A stretch of 20,194 nt of DNA. It comes from Spirogloea muscicola (Eukaryota; Streptophyta; Zygnematophyceae; Spirogloeales; Spirogloeaceae). Location of the stretch: the NCBI GenBank assembly GCA_009602725.1, contig WELB01000061.1:477414-497607 (forward strand), given 5' to 3'. A program made the position numbers and the translations under genes. Positions within the stretch are counted from its first letter, which is position 1; every line of letters starts with the position of its first letter. The notes beneath the pieces were generated by a model. It did not search any database. It worked only from the letters and a program-made list of their open reading frames with translations, and was not told where the DNA came from. Shown in pieces: positions 9,231 through 20,102 of this stretch.

Positions 9231-9900
9231 GGCGCTAAAAGCACACAGCTATGCAAGCGACTCTTAAAGGTCCGATTTCTGGCAAGGTCCATGGCATACC
9301 AGAGTTGCAAAACGACGACAAGGTCCAACACCTTAACAATCTGTAACGGTCAACCGCAAATACAGACAAGCTATTACGACAACTTCATTGGTGATGTTGT
9401 CAGTGGGCGATGCTGACAAACGTCTGACTCCTGCGAAAGGTGCTTAAAGTGATTCACATCGGAGCCCTTGCACAGTACCTGCAACCCTGCAACATGATAC
9501 TAACCGACTGAGCAAGGCTGGAAGGTGCCAAGTGCACACTCCAAGCTGTTGCATGCGATGCAGCTGTTGTCGCAGGCTACGGCTCGGTTGCACAAGGCGT
9601 GCCTGCTAGGAGCACCCGCTTGCATCTTCTTGTTGATGTTGCTGCTGAGACAGTTGATGCATGTGACTTCGGGCAATTGCCTCAGTCGCAGTTGAGTTAC
9701 TTGTCAAGGCAGCCGTTTCATGTACTCCACTACCCTCAATAGTCTGGCACGAATGCGCAAGACTGAGACAAGCAGCAACTCTGTACATGCTATACCTTTC
9801 TCAGTTGTGGGCCTTACAGCAGTTGCTCCACAGCAGTAACCATAGCAATGCAAGTGAGCCTGTGACTATCGCGTCGATTTTACCATCTTCTGTGATGATG
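9231..9900. other. Intergenic: 3' flank of the aprataxin-like gene
   Basis: About 670 bp without a credible gene on either strand. It probably holds the 3' UTR of the - strand aprataxin-like gene, and I see no further retrotransposon codons. Low-complexity CAG/TTG runs give short accidental frames. Confidence 0.5.
9814..9818 (-). terminator. Candidate polyadenylation signal TGTAA for the aprataxin-like gene
   Basis: TTACA on the + strand is TGTAA in the sense of the - strand gene, about 85 nt after its stop codon. The distance is sensible for an algal 3' UTR. The evidence is only a 5-mer. Confidence 0.4.
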
Positions 9901-12900
9901 CTAAGGCTGGATGTCGTAGTCGCTGGGCAGGGGTGCACGGCAGCCACCGAGGTGAGCCTTCAGCTTTGGCAGGTTGGCCTGCGGGGCTCGACAGCGGTGA
10001 CACCCCAGCGGCCGCTTGAGGAGGCTCTCCGCTTCCTCGCTGCTGGGCCTGCTGACGGAACCCCGTGCTGCCACCTCGTCAATCACCGCCCGCGAGTTGG
10101 CAAAGAAGGAGGTGGTGAAGCTGTTCCAGTGCCGCTTGGTCGTCAGGTGCGGTGACTCAAAGTCTTGGCTGATGACGTGGAGGTGCAGCTGGCGCATGGA
10201 GGGGTACTGCACGACACAGATATCCCAAAAGCAAAGGCTTTCGATGACCAGCTGCTACTGAAGGCATCACTGTGTGACAGCTGAAGTTATCACTGTCATT
10301 GCTTCCTAAGAGCCCCGACTTGTGGTCATTGTTGCCCACAATCAAGCGGCTCCAAGGACAAGGTCCAGGGTACTCACAAAGTGGTAGCCCAGGCGAAAGG
10401 CAAGGCCGCTTTCCCGAGCAACCAGCTCCTGAACCTGCTGCTTCCCAAGGTCATGCATGTGCTCCAGGAGCGGCAGGTGGCGCTGCTGCACGTCCCCGAG
10501 GGAGTCCAGCCCGGCCTCACGGGCGAGGATGAGGAGGTGGCGCTTGGCCTGCATGGCAATATCCCCAGGCAAGGAGAAGCCTTCAGGGCTTGTTTCGTGT
10601 CTGAAATAATGTCAAAATTGAGACATCAGCATCAAATGAATCCCAAGTTTTACTATAGACGCTCTTTTGCTGCAGCTCCCGGACTTCCAGGCCTTAAGAG
10701 CTGCCGATAAGCGTCTGCGTGCAACAGAGCGTGGTAAACGAACTTATCATGATGTGACTGGAGTGTATCCAACTTCAACCAATCAGAGGAGGTGAGGTTG
10801 CTACATTACCTTTGGGTACAGGTCCAGGATGACCACGGCCCGGTCATCAACGAGCAGCGTGTCCTTTGATTGCTCATCTGGATTGAGCACCTTGAGGCGA
10901 AGCGCATCCGTCCAGGGGCTGCCTGGACGCAGCCGCAGGCTTCTGGTGCTGTTGTTGCTGTCTTCGTTGAGGTCAGCTCCCACTTTGCCAGCCACAGCCC
11001 CCGGCCTCGAGACCTTCGCTTTGGCTGGACTGCTACGGACTGCGGCCTGGTCCTTCCGCTTTGCCGACTGCATGAGGAGCGCAAATGCATCTGTTGTGGC
11101 AGCCTCAGTATGCGGCACCCTGCAGCTCGCAGCAAGGTCGTCTGAGCTCTCCTTGCTCACTGCCTGCTGCCCTGTCCCGCCACCATTGCCTCCACCTTGT
11201 TGCGCTCTCGCCGCCAACGAGAAGCTCTCAAACAGGGACGCGTATGCAGCTTGTAGGAGCTGGCAGCCCTGTGCGTAGTCGCCCTGCAGGCACTCTGGCA
11301 GGCAGGGGTTCATGTTGGGCCCCAGGACGTGGATGATGTGCGTGACGCCCTCGCGGCTGCGCAGAGGCGAGGACGGCGGCAGCGGGACAGTGAGAGCTTG
11401 CCCCACACGCAGCGTTGCAGCCAGCTGCTTCGTGGCGGCCAGCAGGCAGGGCCCAGCAGCCTCGTGGATCGCTGCATTTACACCGCCGCCGCCAGGGTTT
11501 AGCCTCCTGCAAGCAAGGAGCTACTCATTGTGACTGATTTCGTGGCTCTTAATCTTCCCAAGCCCAATCTCCAGTTCTCAGTACATTATGAAGCATTATC
11601 TAGGGCCTACGGCTCTAGCAACGGTAGGTTGAACATTTGCAGTCCTAAGTAGAGTAGGACATCAAGGGCCAATAATTAAGTAATCAAAAGAAGATCAATA
11701 CTATCTTCTGTGTGCAGCTTGTCCTTTTCGGCATTGCCATACATCAAAAAGCTTAAATGTAGAAAAAACGGCAACTCTTGCAATGTCCTCAGCCCCTCCA
11801 TCCAGTGCATGCGCATGCTCTGGTGACAGTGCTCTGATTCGTTGACAAGTCATTAAACGGCACTCACCAGTTTGCAGCATTTGCTAGGAACGCGCAGCCA
11901 CTGAGTGTACCCAAGGACGCCAGCGCTGTGAGCTCCCCTGAGATGATTTGGAAGCGCTTTGCATCCAACTGAAGCCCCAGAGCTAGCTCTCGTACCAGCC
12001 GCAACAATAGGCCATTTGCTTCAGAGTCCACAAGCGCCAGCCGAAAGCCCTCGCAACGGGTGTCATTGAGAAAGGCACGTACAGCGTCCACAAGGACATG
12101 GCCCGCTTTCTGTATGTCAAATTGGAAAAGCCCGGTCGAAAGCGAAGGGAATGCAAGCATTGGGGGCACGCTGGGTGGTGTTGCCCTGGTGTCATGGTGT
12201 TGTTGCGGCGATTCGTTGCCCCTGCAAAGTCCCTGGATCCAGAATAATGTCACTTGTGAGTATGCAAATAGATCGGCTTTGCTTCACGATATGCATACCG
12301 ATTCAGAAGACTCGGGCTTGCAAAATGGAAATTATAATGGAGTTGCAAACAGACGTGCAAGTGGAAAGAAGCTCCATTGGTATCTTAACTCAATCTGTGC
12401 TAATCCGCTTGTGCGCTACGAGTCTTTATCATCAGAAGCTCAGAAGCTTACAGCTTACAGGTGCATCCAATGCATCTCTGACTGGCACCAATCTCCCAGC
12501 ATGTCCAGCAACTGCAACAGGGGTCCTGCCGCTGGCATTGACATTCATGCACAGAACTTTGCCGCTGCCGCACTCCTTTCCTTGACTTTGCTCGTCGCCC
12601 CGTCCTGCAGCTCCTAGCAGCCCCTTTTTGTCTGGAGAATTGGGCAGCACCAAGCTCTTCTGGGCCCCGGTCTGTGCCTCCTCCGGAACACCATGAAGGG
12701 CAGCCACCTTGACAGGGCAATGGCTGGCGGGAGCGCCTGAGGCCTGCGGCTCCTTCTTGAGGGTCGCCTTCTCCCGCGCCCTGGAGCCGCCCCTTGAGAA
12801 GCCGAAGCTTGTCAGTGGCCGCCTGGACGGCTGCTCAAGTACCAGTGGCTTCGAGGTGTGAACACCCCCTGGGAGGCTGTCCTCGGCGTCGAGCTTGGCG

Positions 12901-14039
12901 TACAGGCCAAGGGCGTGGCTGACGCTGAGCTCTGTGTGGCAGACTGAGATGCGGCTGAAGCCCTCTGCGAGCCTTGGCACCTCCTTGCTGCCCAGCTGCT
13001 GCCGCACAACCCTCGACCCGCCGGCGCCTTGCAGACCTCCCTCGTGATCCTGCCTGGCAGCCACCCTCTGCAGCAGCGCAGATTGTATGACATAGAGCAT
13101 CGCAGTTACTGGAGAAATCCACGCGAAGCCTCAAGGTGCCTGGCAGTCACCCTCTGCGGCAGCGCAAGTTCGGTGACACAGAGCTTCGTTCATGCCAAGC
13201 CCAAAAGTGGCGACGATCGTCTATATGTCTTTCTTGCCCTCCTGCCATTCAGTGCGGCTGACATTGCAGGAAACCAAGCTACTCGTAACACAATCAACTT
13301 ACAAATCCTTGGTTTTAAATCAATCTTCAATGAGTCACTATTCGAACAAAGTGTACCTCGATGCAGAGCTGCACCGGCAAGTCGAGGAAGACCGCATGCG
13401 CCTCGGCACCGCTAACCCGAGCGAGCGCCAGGAAGTCCAACCGCTGCTCCACGGTCATGTTGCAGCGGTCGATGAGCACGCTCTGGCCCAGCCGCAGCGC
13501 CGCCTCCGCCTTCCGCAGGCACTGCTTGCGCGTCCCGCGCTTCCCGCCCGCTCCAGCCACGTCCTGCGAGACGCAAGGTGGGATTTCAAGAATTAGGATT
13601 TAGAATATAGATTTTAGGGTTAGGACTTAGAATTCAGTTTTGAGGATTCAGGATTTATGAATGACGTTCTTAAAATGTGATTTAAGGGTTTAGATTTGGG
13701 GTTTGATTGGCAGCGGTGTGGCAGCATAGGGCTGTGCTTCGGCGTGGCCGGCAGTCGCCACGCGCAGAGGCGGCAAAGGCAGTAAGTAGCACACTGGAGG
13801 ATGTCAGCGCTCACACCGCTGGGAATCGAACGCCCGACCTGGCAGATGCGCACCCAGGTCCTGCCAGCGGGCGCGGCGCACCGCAGGCTCTCGCAGAAGG
13901 TGCTCTTGCCGCTCCCCGGGGCCCCGCCGAGGATCACGACCAGCGGCCGCGGCCGCACCTTGCCGCCGCCGTCGCCGCCGCCGCCGCCGCTGTCGCCGCC
14001 GCCCGCCGAAGCGGTCGGTGCGGTGGCAGTGGCGTCCAT
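9901..14039 (-). CDS. Aprataxin-like protein: P-loop kinase, macro, HIT and zinc-finger domains
   Basis: Fits the plant aprataxin family annotated as transcription factor bHLH140. Aprataxin HIT domains remove AMP from abortive 5'-adenylated DNA ends. Exons (- strand): 14039-13839, 13563-13357, 13067-12459, 12232-11868, 11506-10810, 10548-10378 and 10206-9901. All are GT-AG and close in one frame of 851 aa. Domains: P-loop GAPGSGKST at 39-47 and DRCN at 99-102 (polynucleotide-kinase-like NTPase to about 190); long linker; macro domain about 365-560 (FLANAANW, LNPGGGGVNAA, THIIHVLGPNMNP); low-complexity linker; HIT about 655-770 with LHLHVISQD; zinc finger C819-x2-C822-x12-H835-x3-C839. His758 aligns with the catalytic His. 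The usual preceding His is Gln756, as I recall for plant members, and the last zinc ligand is Cys rather than His/Glu. The name bHLH140 is historical; no bHLH is seen. Confidence 0.93.
13051..13190. repeat. Duplicated 3' splice-site segment (86-bp period) in the aprataxin-like gene
   Basis: The about 50-bp segment starting TGCCTGGCAGCCACCCTCTG at 13051 recurs at 13137 as TGCCTGGCAGTCACCCTCTG, and both end near AGAGC.TCG. It spans the intron 2/exon 3 border. The gene therefore carries two look-alike acceptors, at 13068 and 13154. Only the downstream one (exon start 13067) gives an open frame. The other reaches TAA at its 16th codon. Confidence 0.85.
13582..13710 (+). repeat. Degenerate telomere-like repeats in aprataxin intron 1
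   Basis: The AT-rich stretch is made of variants of TTTAGGG and GGATTTAGAA, for example ATTTTAGGGTTAGGA near 13611 and TTTAAGGGTTTAGATTTGGG at 13681-13700. TTTAGGG is the telomere unit of many green algae and plants. Spacing is irregular, so it is an old or degenerate array, not a telomere. Confidence 0.6.
13818..13838 (-). other. tRNA T-arm/B-box-like sequence at the 5' end of aprataxin intron 1
   Basis: From the donor the intron reads GTCGGGCGTTCGATTCCCAG. GTTCGATTC matches the Pol III B-box consensus GWTCRANNC. The T-stem does not pair well and no A-box or acceptor stem is present, so this is not a tRNA gene. A near-identical start occurs in the intron at 19883. Confidence 0.6.
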
Positions 14040-14168
14040 CCTACGGCCTGTGGTCGAGTACCGGCGGCTCCGGCGGTGCTGAATGACGTCGACGGTGCTC
14101 GCTGGCGTTCCAGCAGCAGCTCATGTCTCGGCGCGCACTCCCGAGGCGACGCCAGAGGGCCGAGGGAC

Positions 14169-14169
<1 letters not shown>

Positions 14170-14214
<45 letters not shown>
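14170..14214 (+). repeat. (GGC)n trinucleotide run, about 15 units
   Basis: An almost pure GGC run in the 5' flank of the aprataxin-like gene. It would read GCC in that gene's sense. It is prone to length change and to sequencing error. Confidence 0.9.
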
Positions 14215-14527
14215 CCTCGCGGCGGAGATCGCGTGGACTCGAGGGCGTCAGCGTCAGCACAAGCGCCAGCTGACGGAGTAGGGGCGGCGGGGAGCTTGAT
14301 GGGGCGAAGGGAGGGGGGCGCACTGTGCGCGGAGGGCGGCGCGGGGAGGCGGAGAGGCCCGGCCCCCCCCCCTCTGTGCGATCATGGGCGACTGGCTGAG
14401 GGGCTCACCAGGCAGTGTGAATCGTCCGATCCGATGCATCGGAAGGTTCGCGACACTTTGGCCCCCTCCCCGGGCCCTGGTAAGTGCCTACGTCGCCAGA
14501 CCACCTCCAGTCCCGGTTAGGTCAACA

Positions 14528-14528
<1 letters not shown>

Positions 14529-14561
<33 letters not shown>

Positions 14562-14582
14562 CGCCGCCGACGACGCCGCCAA
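14529..14582 (+). repeat. (GCC)n trinucleotide run next to an undetermined base
   Basis: About ten pure GCC units, then interrupted ones, ending beside the N at 14583. It is complementary to the GGC run 350 bp away, so the two could pair. The true length and the sequence at N are uncertain. Confidence 0.85.
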
Positions 14583-14672
14583 NTCGGCGCTGGGTGGCGG
14601 CGCCCGTCCGGACGCGCGGCGCGGCGGCGCCGGCGCGGGGGCGTCTGGACAGGGCACCCCGGGGCCCGGGTC

Positions 14673-17600
14673 ATGCAAGACAAATGGCACTGGCCCAGGA
14701 GGCAGGTCGAGGAGAACTCGCCGTCCCGCAAGTGCGGCATGCCCCTCAAGAAGGAGACGTCCACGCGGCGCGTCTTCCACGCCTTCATCATGGACGTCGG
14801 TGTCGCCCTCAAGATGTACCGAACCCTTGCAGACCTGCCAACTAACATCTCCACGAGCAGAATTACTCATCCGTTCCTCGACTGTCTGGGCGTCTCATGA
14901 CGGCTTCTGCATGATACGGACAGCGTTCGCAAATCCACCGTTGAGGCTTCCTCTTCCTTGCCATCGTCATCAAGACACGACGCAGGGGATTTGAATTTGC
15001 TGAACTATGTAAAATAGGATCTGGTCAGATTACAGCATGTTGACGCCCGTGCATGGGCTGGTGCGTCGCAGGAACCCATATGCCATTGCCACCGCCATCG
15101 TATACTGGCAACGGTTCTACCTCTGCCAGTCCCTCACTAAAAGTGATCCTCACGTGAGTCAGTGGTACATGGGTCACGACACACGTGCAAGATTTCTGGC
15201 TGGTGGCTCATCCTATATAAGCAGAATTTTCCGTTGTTGCTAGGCTGGCATGCTTTTCCTAGTCAAGACAAGGTTTGCAGGGTGTAGGGCACATGATGCT
15301 GTGAGCCAAGCAAACAAGATTTGATGTAAGGTCATGTCAGTAGACCGGCGCTCATGTTGCTTGAAGATGGTCGGCAGGGGTCAAAAGATGCAGGGCCATG
15401 CAGCATGCTGCAGTTTGAGCTAGCAGGATTCGGGGAGGCAGCTTGTCAATTTGCAGTTTTGACAACTGTGCATCTCGGTGCTTATGGGGGATTTGCAGTT
15501 AATAGCTGCTGCGTGCCTCCTCCTCGCGGGCAAAGTTGATGAGGACTTCCGCTACCTCAAAGATGTTGTGGTCAAGGCATATGTGCTCAAGATGAAGAAG
15601 GACCCCGCTGCTGTGCAAGCCATCAAACGCGAGGTACTTGAAACAGGCAATACAAAGAGGTCACACAGATGCAGACAGGGGTCTACTTAGGAGGATCTGC
15701 ACCGAGTCACTAGGAAGAAATTTGCACTGAGTCAGCAGACTGGTGGTGCCTGTCGGGCTGTTCATCGCTTAGATCTTTGTTTGTGAGAAGTGTTAACCTT
15801 CTATGATGGGTTGGGACCTGGCGTCATGTTCACTCCTTCAGGCCCCTTCAAAGTTTACGCTTCTGCCTGGCATGTCTGGTTTGCAGGATGTTTTCATCCG
15901 TGACAAGGAGCTTGTTCTCCAAGCAGAGGCTCTTCTCTTGCAAACGCTTGACTTTGACCTGAAAATCAACCACCCGTACATCCCGCTGGCAAACATGCTG
16001 AAGAAGCTTGGACTGGCCAATCCCAAGAAGCCCACTGCAAATCAAATGTGCCAAATTGCCTGGAACTTTGTCAATGACAGGTATACATCTATAAGCCCAC
16101 ATTGGAGGGTTTGCCTTGGCATGCCAAGCTGACTGTTGCAGCCAAGAGCTGCTAGTTGCCTGGATTTATTTGAGCACTTAGGCCACATTTTCTCCAGAGA
16201 GCAGTGTCCTCTGTGGCCTAGGGCTATTATTAGTCGTCATCATTTGTCAAGCATAGGTGCTCTGTCTGAGCTGTGCCCTTGCACTCTGTGCGGATTTGGC
16301 ACGAGAGCAGCATGCGCACCACGCTGTGCCTGCAGCCTTATTCGCCACAAGACATTGCCATGGCCTGTATCAATCTGGCCGCTGTCTCTCTCCACTACAA
16401 GCTGCCTGCCTCTCAAGATGGTCAGCCTTGGTGGAAGCAGTTTGGCACTTCCTCACTTTCTGCTGAAGCTCTCAAAGGTACTATTCAACTCATGGCCAGA
16501 ATCAGTTGAAGTCAAGTAAGTATATGTATATGCCTTGATGAGTTCAGCACCTTCACAAGACAGCCCCTCAGACGACGAGGCTAACAACCAGCGCTCTAGG
16601 TTATTGTGATAAGAATTAACTCGTTAGTCTTGCTTGTGAGTTGCCAGGGCATGTAAAGTCGTTCTAAGCTCTTGTACCCCTCTAAAGCAGGGCAGATATG
16701 GCAGTATTGTCATTTTGGACATCTTATGATCGCATGTTGATTGTGAATTTTGACGAAGTCAAAACGTATTCTCCCTTGTTGCAACTCTGAGCAAGTCCAA
16801 GTATTGTGCCGCATGTGTGTTGTGCAGACATTGAGGCTCAGATCATGTCCCTGTACAAGAAGAAGGATGGAAGCAGCAATACGCCGTCGTCCTGCGTGGT
16901 AGTGTCAGCAGTGACATCTCGGCCATCCATGGATACAGCGTCAGCCGGCAAGAAGCGCCCATTGCTTACTGCAAAGTCGGGTCCGTTGAAACACGGAGAG
17001 TCCCAGCCGGCTCTTTCCATGAAGCAAAGGATGGCCTCAGGATCTGCGAAAGGGCAGCATGAGGCAGATGCTTCTCATGGCCAGGCTCTCAAGGCTCCTG
17101 CGGTCGTCATGGAGGACGGGCCAAGGCGGCCAGCAGGGGCGAAGGAGCATGGACTCTTGATGCCGTCAGTGGACCCTGTGGGAAGTGTTCAGGGCGAGTT
17201 AGAAGGGCAGGAGGGTCAGCAAGCCCTTGGTGCTCTCAAGACTAAGGGAGAGCTGAAGGAGGGCGACTCAGACATCAGCTCATTGGAGGAGGGGGAAGTT
17301 AAGTCGGCGGAGCAATTGCAGGAGGGTGTCTTGGTCACTGAGGAGGACAAGGTGCCCTGTGCCACTTTGCAGATTGAGGGCGCTGGTATTGAAATGTGCC
17401 CTGCAAGCAACTGCGGGATCGAGATGCGGAGTGGAGGAGATGGGTCATCCATACGTGCAGCTCCCGGTGCTGTGAAGGAGTCCGCAGGTGGCATTTCACC
17501 TGTGGCTCCTCAAGAGTTGTGTGTGGTCACAAAGGTTCTACCACATTCTATTAGCGAGGGCCAGTCCGTAGCCGCCATTAGCCCCAACCGAAAGAGGAGC

Positions 17601-17735
17601 CCAGCTGCTGCAAGCAGTGGAAATGATACGGTGAAGCGGTGTTGCGTTGAGTTGGTCGGCAAGGTGGAGGTTAAGGGTGATGAGAGATCAGTCCAGGTCC
17701 AGCAGCAGATTGTCAGGGCAATTGCGCCTGTTTAG
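14673..17735 (+). CDS. Cyclin T/K-type cyclin (transcriptional CDK partner)
   Basis: Regulatory subunit for a CDK9/CDK12-type kinase that phosphorylates the RNA polymerase II tail in the nucleus. Exons: 14673-14815, 15072-15153, 15499-15633, 15887-16080, 16311-16477 and 16828-17735. All are GT-AG and close in one frame of 542 aa ending TAG. The start WHWPRRQVEENSPSRK is typical of the T/K/L group. First cyclin box: NPYAIATAIVYWQRFYLCQS, then LIAAACLLLAGKVDEDFRYL. Second box: AEALLLQTLDFDLKINHPY, IAWNFVNDSMRTTLCLQ, IAMACINLAAVSLHYKLP and DIEAQIMSLYKKK. Residues from about 255 on are a disordered Gly/Ser/Lys/Glu-rich tail coded by the large last exon, with no domain seen. MRTTLCLQ favours cyclin T, while QIMSLY also fits K. 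The ATG at 14673 is the last before the conserved Trp; a longer N-terminus through the triplet repeats is unlikely. Confidence 0.92.
15214..15221 (+). promoter_or_regulatory. TATA-box-like TATATAAG inside a cyclin intron
   Basis: An exact TATA-box match in the 345-nt intron 2 of the cyclin gene. A transcript starting here would lack the N-terminal cyclin helix. This could be chance; there is no other promoter evidence. Confidence 0.2.
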
Positions 17736-18354
17736 TCAGGAGGGATCTCAAAGAGCTGTGTGCACATATTCGCGCTTGGTCGTTTAATAGGACCGTAGCT
17801 CTCTTCACGTGCGTTCTGCTTCCTCTGACATTCATCATGTCAGACCCTAGTCGTCAATTGAAAACGCCAGGGGGACTGACTGTGTCATTTTCTTCTCCTG
17901 CCTTAGCACATCTTCAACAACTTTTTAGACTTTGTGCCGAGTCGGGCAGGGCAAGCAGCTTTGGCCCTCAAGCTGCATGCTTCAGAAGGTATCGATTGTT
18001 GGAGAGAACTGATTTATTGAGCTTGGCTACACTTGTTGACAGTGTATTCTATTTCTTGGTATGGCATGGCCATGCCTCACCCATTTGTGGTTTTAATTAT
18101 GCGTAAGAATCGGAATAGCATGCATACCTTACAAGCTTGTGCAGCGGCGAGCACCTGGATGCTGATCATGTATGAGGCCAGTATACCGAGTGGGCTAGGC
18201 AGGGAGCAGCACGGAGCCGCCTTTAGATTGCAGGTAAGAAATGGATCTGCAGACTGACTGAAGATGCCAGATAGGACTACGAGCTTGAGCGTACACCCTT
18301 AGCTCTTAGCAGCAGGCAAAAACATCTGGCTGTAGGGGCCAGACTTTGCTGGTG
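17736..18354. other. Convergent 3' intergenic region
   Basis: The cyclin gene (+) and the last gene (-) end towards each other across 619 bp. No credible frame, repeat or RNA gene is seen. It holds the two 3' UTRs. A TGTAA for the - strand gene is at 18133-18129; I found none for the cyclin. Confidence 0.5.
18129..18133 (-). terminator. Candidate polyadenylation signal TGTAA for the last gene
   Basis: TTACA on the + strand reads TGTAA in the sense of the - strand gene, about 220 nt past its stop. Weak 5-mer evidence. Confidence 0.3.
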
Positions 18355-20102
18355 CTATCCAAGCCAACTAGTGGTGGTTCGGCCGCCTGATGCGCCTACC
18401 GCCTTCCTGATGCTGATCTTCTCATTGGCATATTGGCCCTGGAGGCGCTCAAAGGATGTGACATCGAGCTTCCCAGCAAGCCCACGACCACCGTGCTTAC
18501 GAGCAAGCTGCTGCTCCTTGCTGGCGAGGTACAGCTTCAGGATCGCAGCCCGTTGCGCTGCCGTGAAGCGTGCGGCGTGGTCATGAGCGTGCTTCATCAG
18601 CATGTCTATTGCGGTCTGCGCCCTGCAGGAGGGCGGCCCATCATTTTGGCCACGTCAGACAATAACCGGGGCTCAGCCAAATGTCTGCGGTCAAGGACTG
18701 TGAGACTGGGCTCAAGGATTGAAAAAGTGGGCTATGTCATAATGTCGAGTCTGGCTAATCAGATCTAAGCATTGGGGCGGAGGCTGACTTGGAGATCTGC
18801 TAGACAGTAAGCGCTTAGCGGTGAAGTGTCGGGGCTCACCACGGGAGCTTGTACCGCGCGGCCGCAGTGCTGACACAGTGCAGAAGAGCCTCCCGTCGCT
18901 CCGAGACTAAGCGCCGCGCAGCTGCCTCCTGCTGCCGGGCAGCTGCCTCCTCCTCTCTCCGCCGTCGCGCCCGGTCCTCCTTGCGCGATGGCTTGGCGAC
19001 GAGCTCCTTAAGGCCAAATAAATCGCTCTCCATCAATCGCAGCCCAAAGGGATCATCGGCCTCTGCCTGTGACGCCGACATCGTCGTCCCTTCACTCGGC
19101 AGGCCTGGAGGCTGCAGCTCATCTGTTGCTGCGCTCGACAAGTCGACTCCCGCCCTTAACTCCATTTCGCCAGCGGCTGTCGGCAGCACTGAAGTGCCTG
19201 CGGCACTTGAAGCGCGCTCCTCAGCTTCGTCCTCGGCTGTCACCTCTGGAAGCCCCTCAATCTCCTGCCGTACCTTACCCGTCACCTTGGAGAACTGCAC
19301 AGCATATTCAGTGGTGTAAGGCAAGTTCGAGGTCTTGCAATGGCACGCACGCTCGTCACAAACACTGGCGGGCGTCTCTTGGCAAGGCAGGCCAGCGGCT
19401 CGCACAAAGCTCGAGGTGATGACCAGCCAACAACAATAACCACAACCCATTCCTCGCCTGCCACGGCACATGCTGACCGGTGGCCACAATTGCGCAAGCG
19501 GCTCCGCTGCATGGTTAGTGTTCGTGGCTCTGTGAGGGACGACGGACGGCTTCTATTCGATGTCTCAGGCTGTCCAAGGTCGAGAAACGACGGCTTAAAG
19601 CCTGGACTCTACCATCAACACTTTGTCAAGTTGACTGCTAGAGTCTGCAGGACATTAGAGGTGCGGACCTCAAAGGGGTCGTCGGTGAAGAGCTGGTTTG
19701 CGAGGTCAGCCCACAGGAGCCACACGCGGAGCTGGCGCTGCTGCTCCTCTGGAAAGAGCTGCGGAAAGTAAAGCGAGTGCCTCCAGGTTGCTGCCAATGG
19801 CTGGGCATGATAGCTGTAGAATCAATCGTTGGTATGAAAGATCAAAAAATCCTTTTGGGGGAGGCAGGATTCGAACCCCCGACCTCCAGGCGCTCGCCAG
19901 CGGCGGCGAAGAGCGCGCGGTACTCGGCGCGCCCGGCGGGAGCGGTGGCGGCCGGCGGGTCGGCTATGGCGGCGGCGAGGACGGCGAAGAAGGCGGGCGC
20001 GGCGGCGGGGCGACGGCGCCGCCGTCGAGCAGTGCCAGCGCCAGGCGCGCCGCCTTGCCGAACTTGGCGGGGCTCCCGATGTGGGCGGCGATGCGGGCGA
20101 TG

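Larger units (their letters stand above)
14040..14672. promoter_or_regulatory. Divergent promoter region between the aprataxin-like gene and the cyclin gene
   Basis: The two genes start back to back with 633 bp between their proposed ATGs, so both promoters and 5' UTRs must lie here. It contains a (GGC) run, a complementary (CCG) run, a C9 run near 14362 and one undetermined base at 14583. No clear TATA box is visible. The frames crossing it are repeat translations and not credible as protein. Confidence 0.6.

Noticed and set aside
14083-14580. Frames with long poly-Gly, poly-Arg or poly-Pro across the triplet repeats
   Set aside because: They are translations of GGC/GCC runs, lie in the promoter interval and have no conserved blocks.
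17837-18106. 89-codon + strand frame after the cyclin gene
   Set aside because: No recognisable motif; it sits in the convergent 3' UTR region.
19859-19930. tRNA gene on the - strand
   Set aside because: T-loop and a CTCCCCCA-like 3' end are present, but no matching GGGGGAG acceptor strand, D-arm or anticodon arm lies upstream; that sequence is coding exon.
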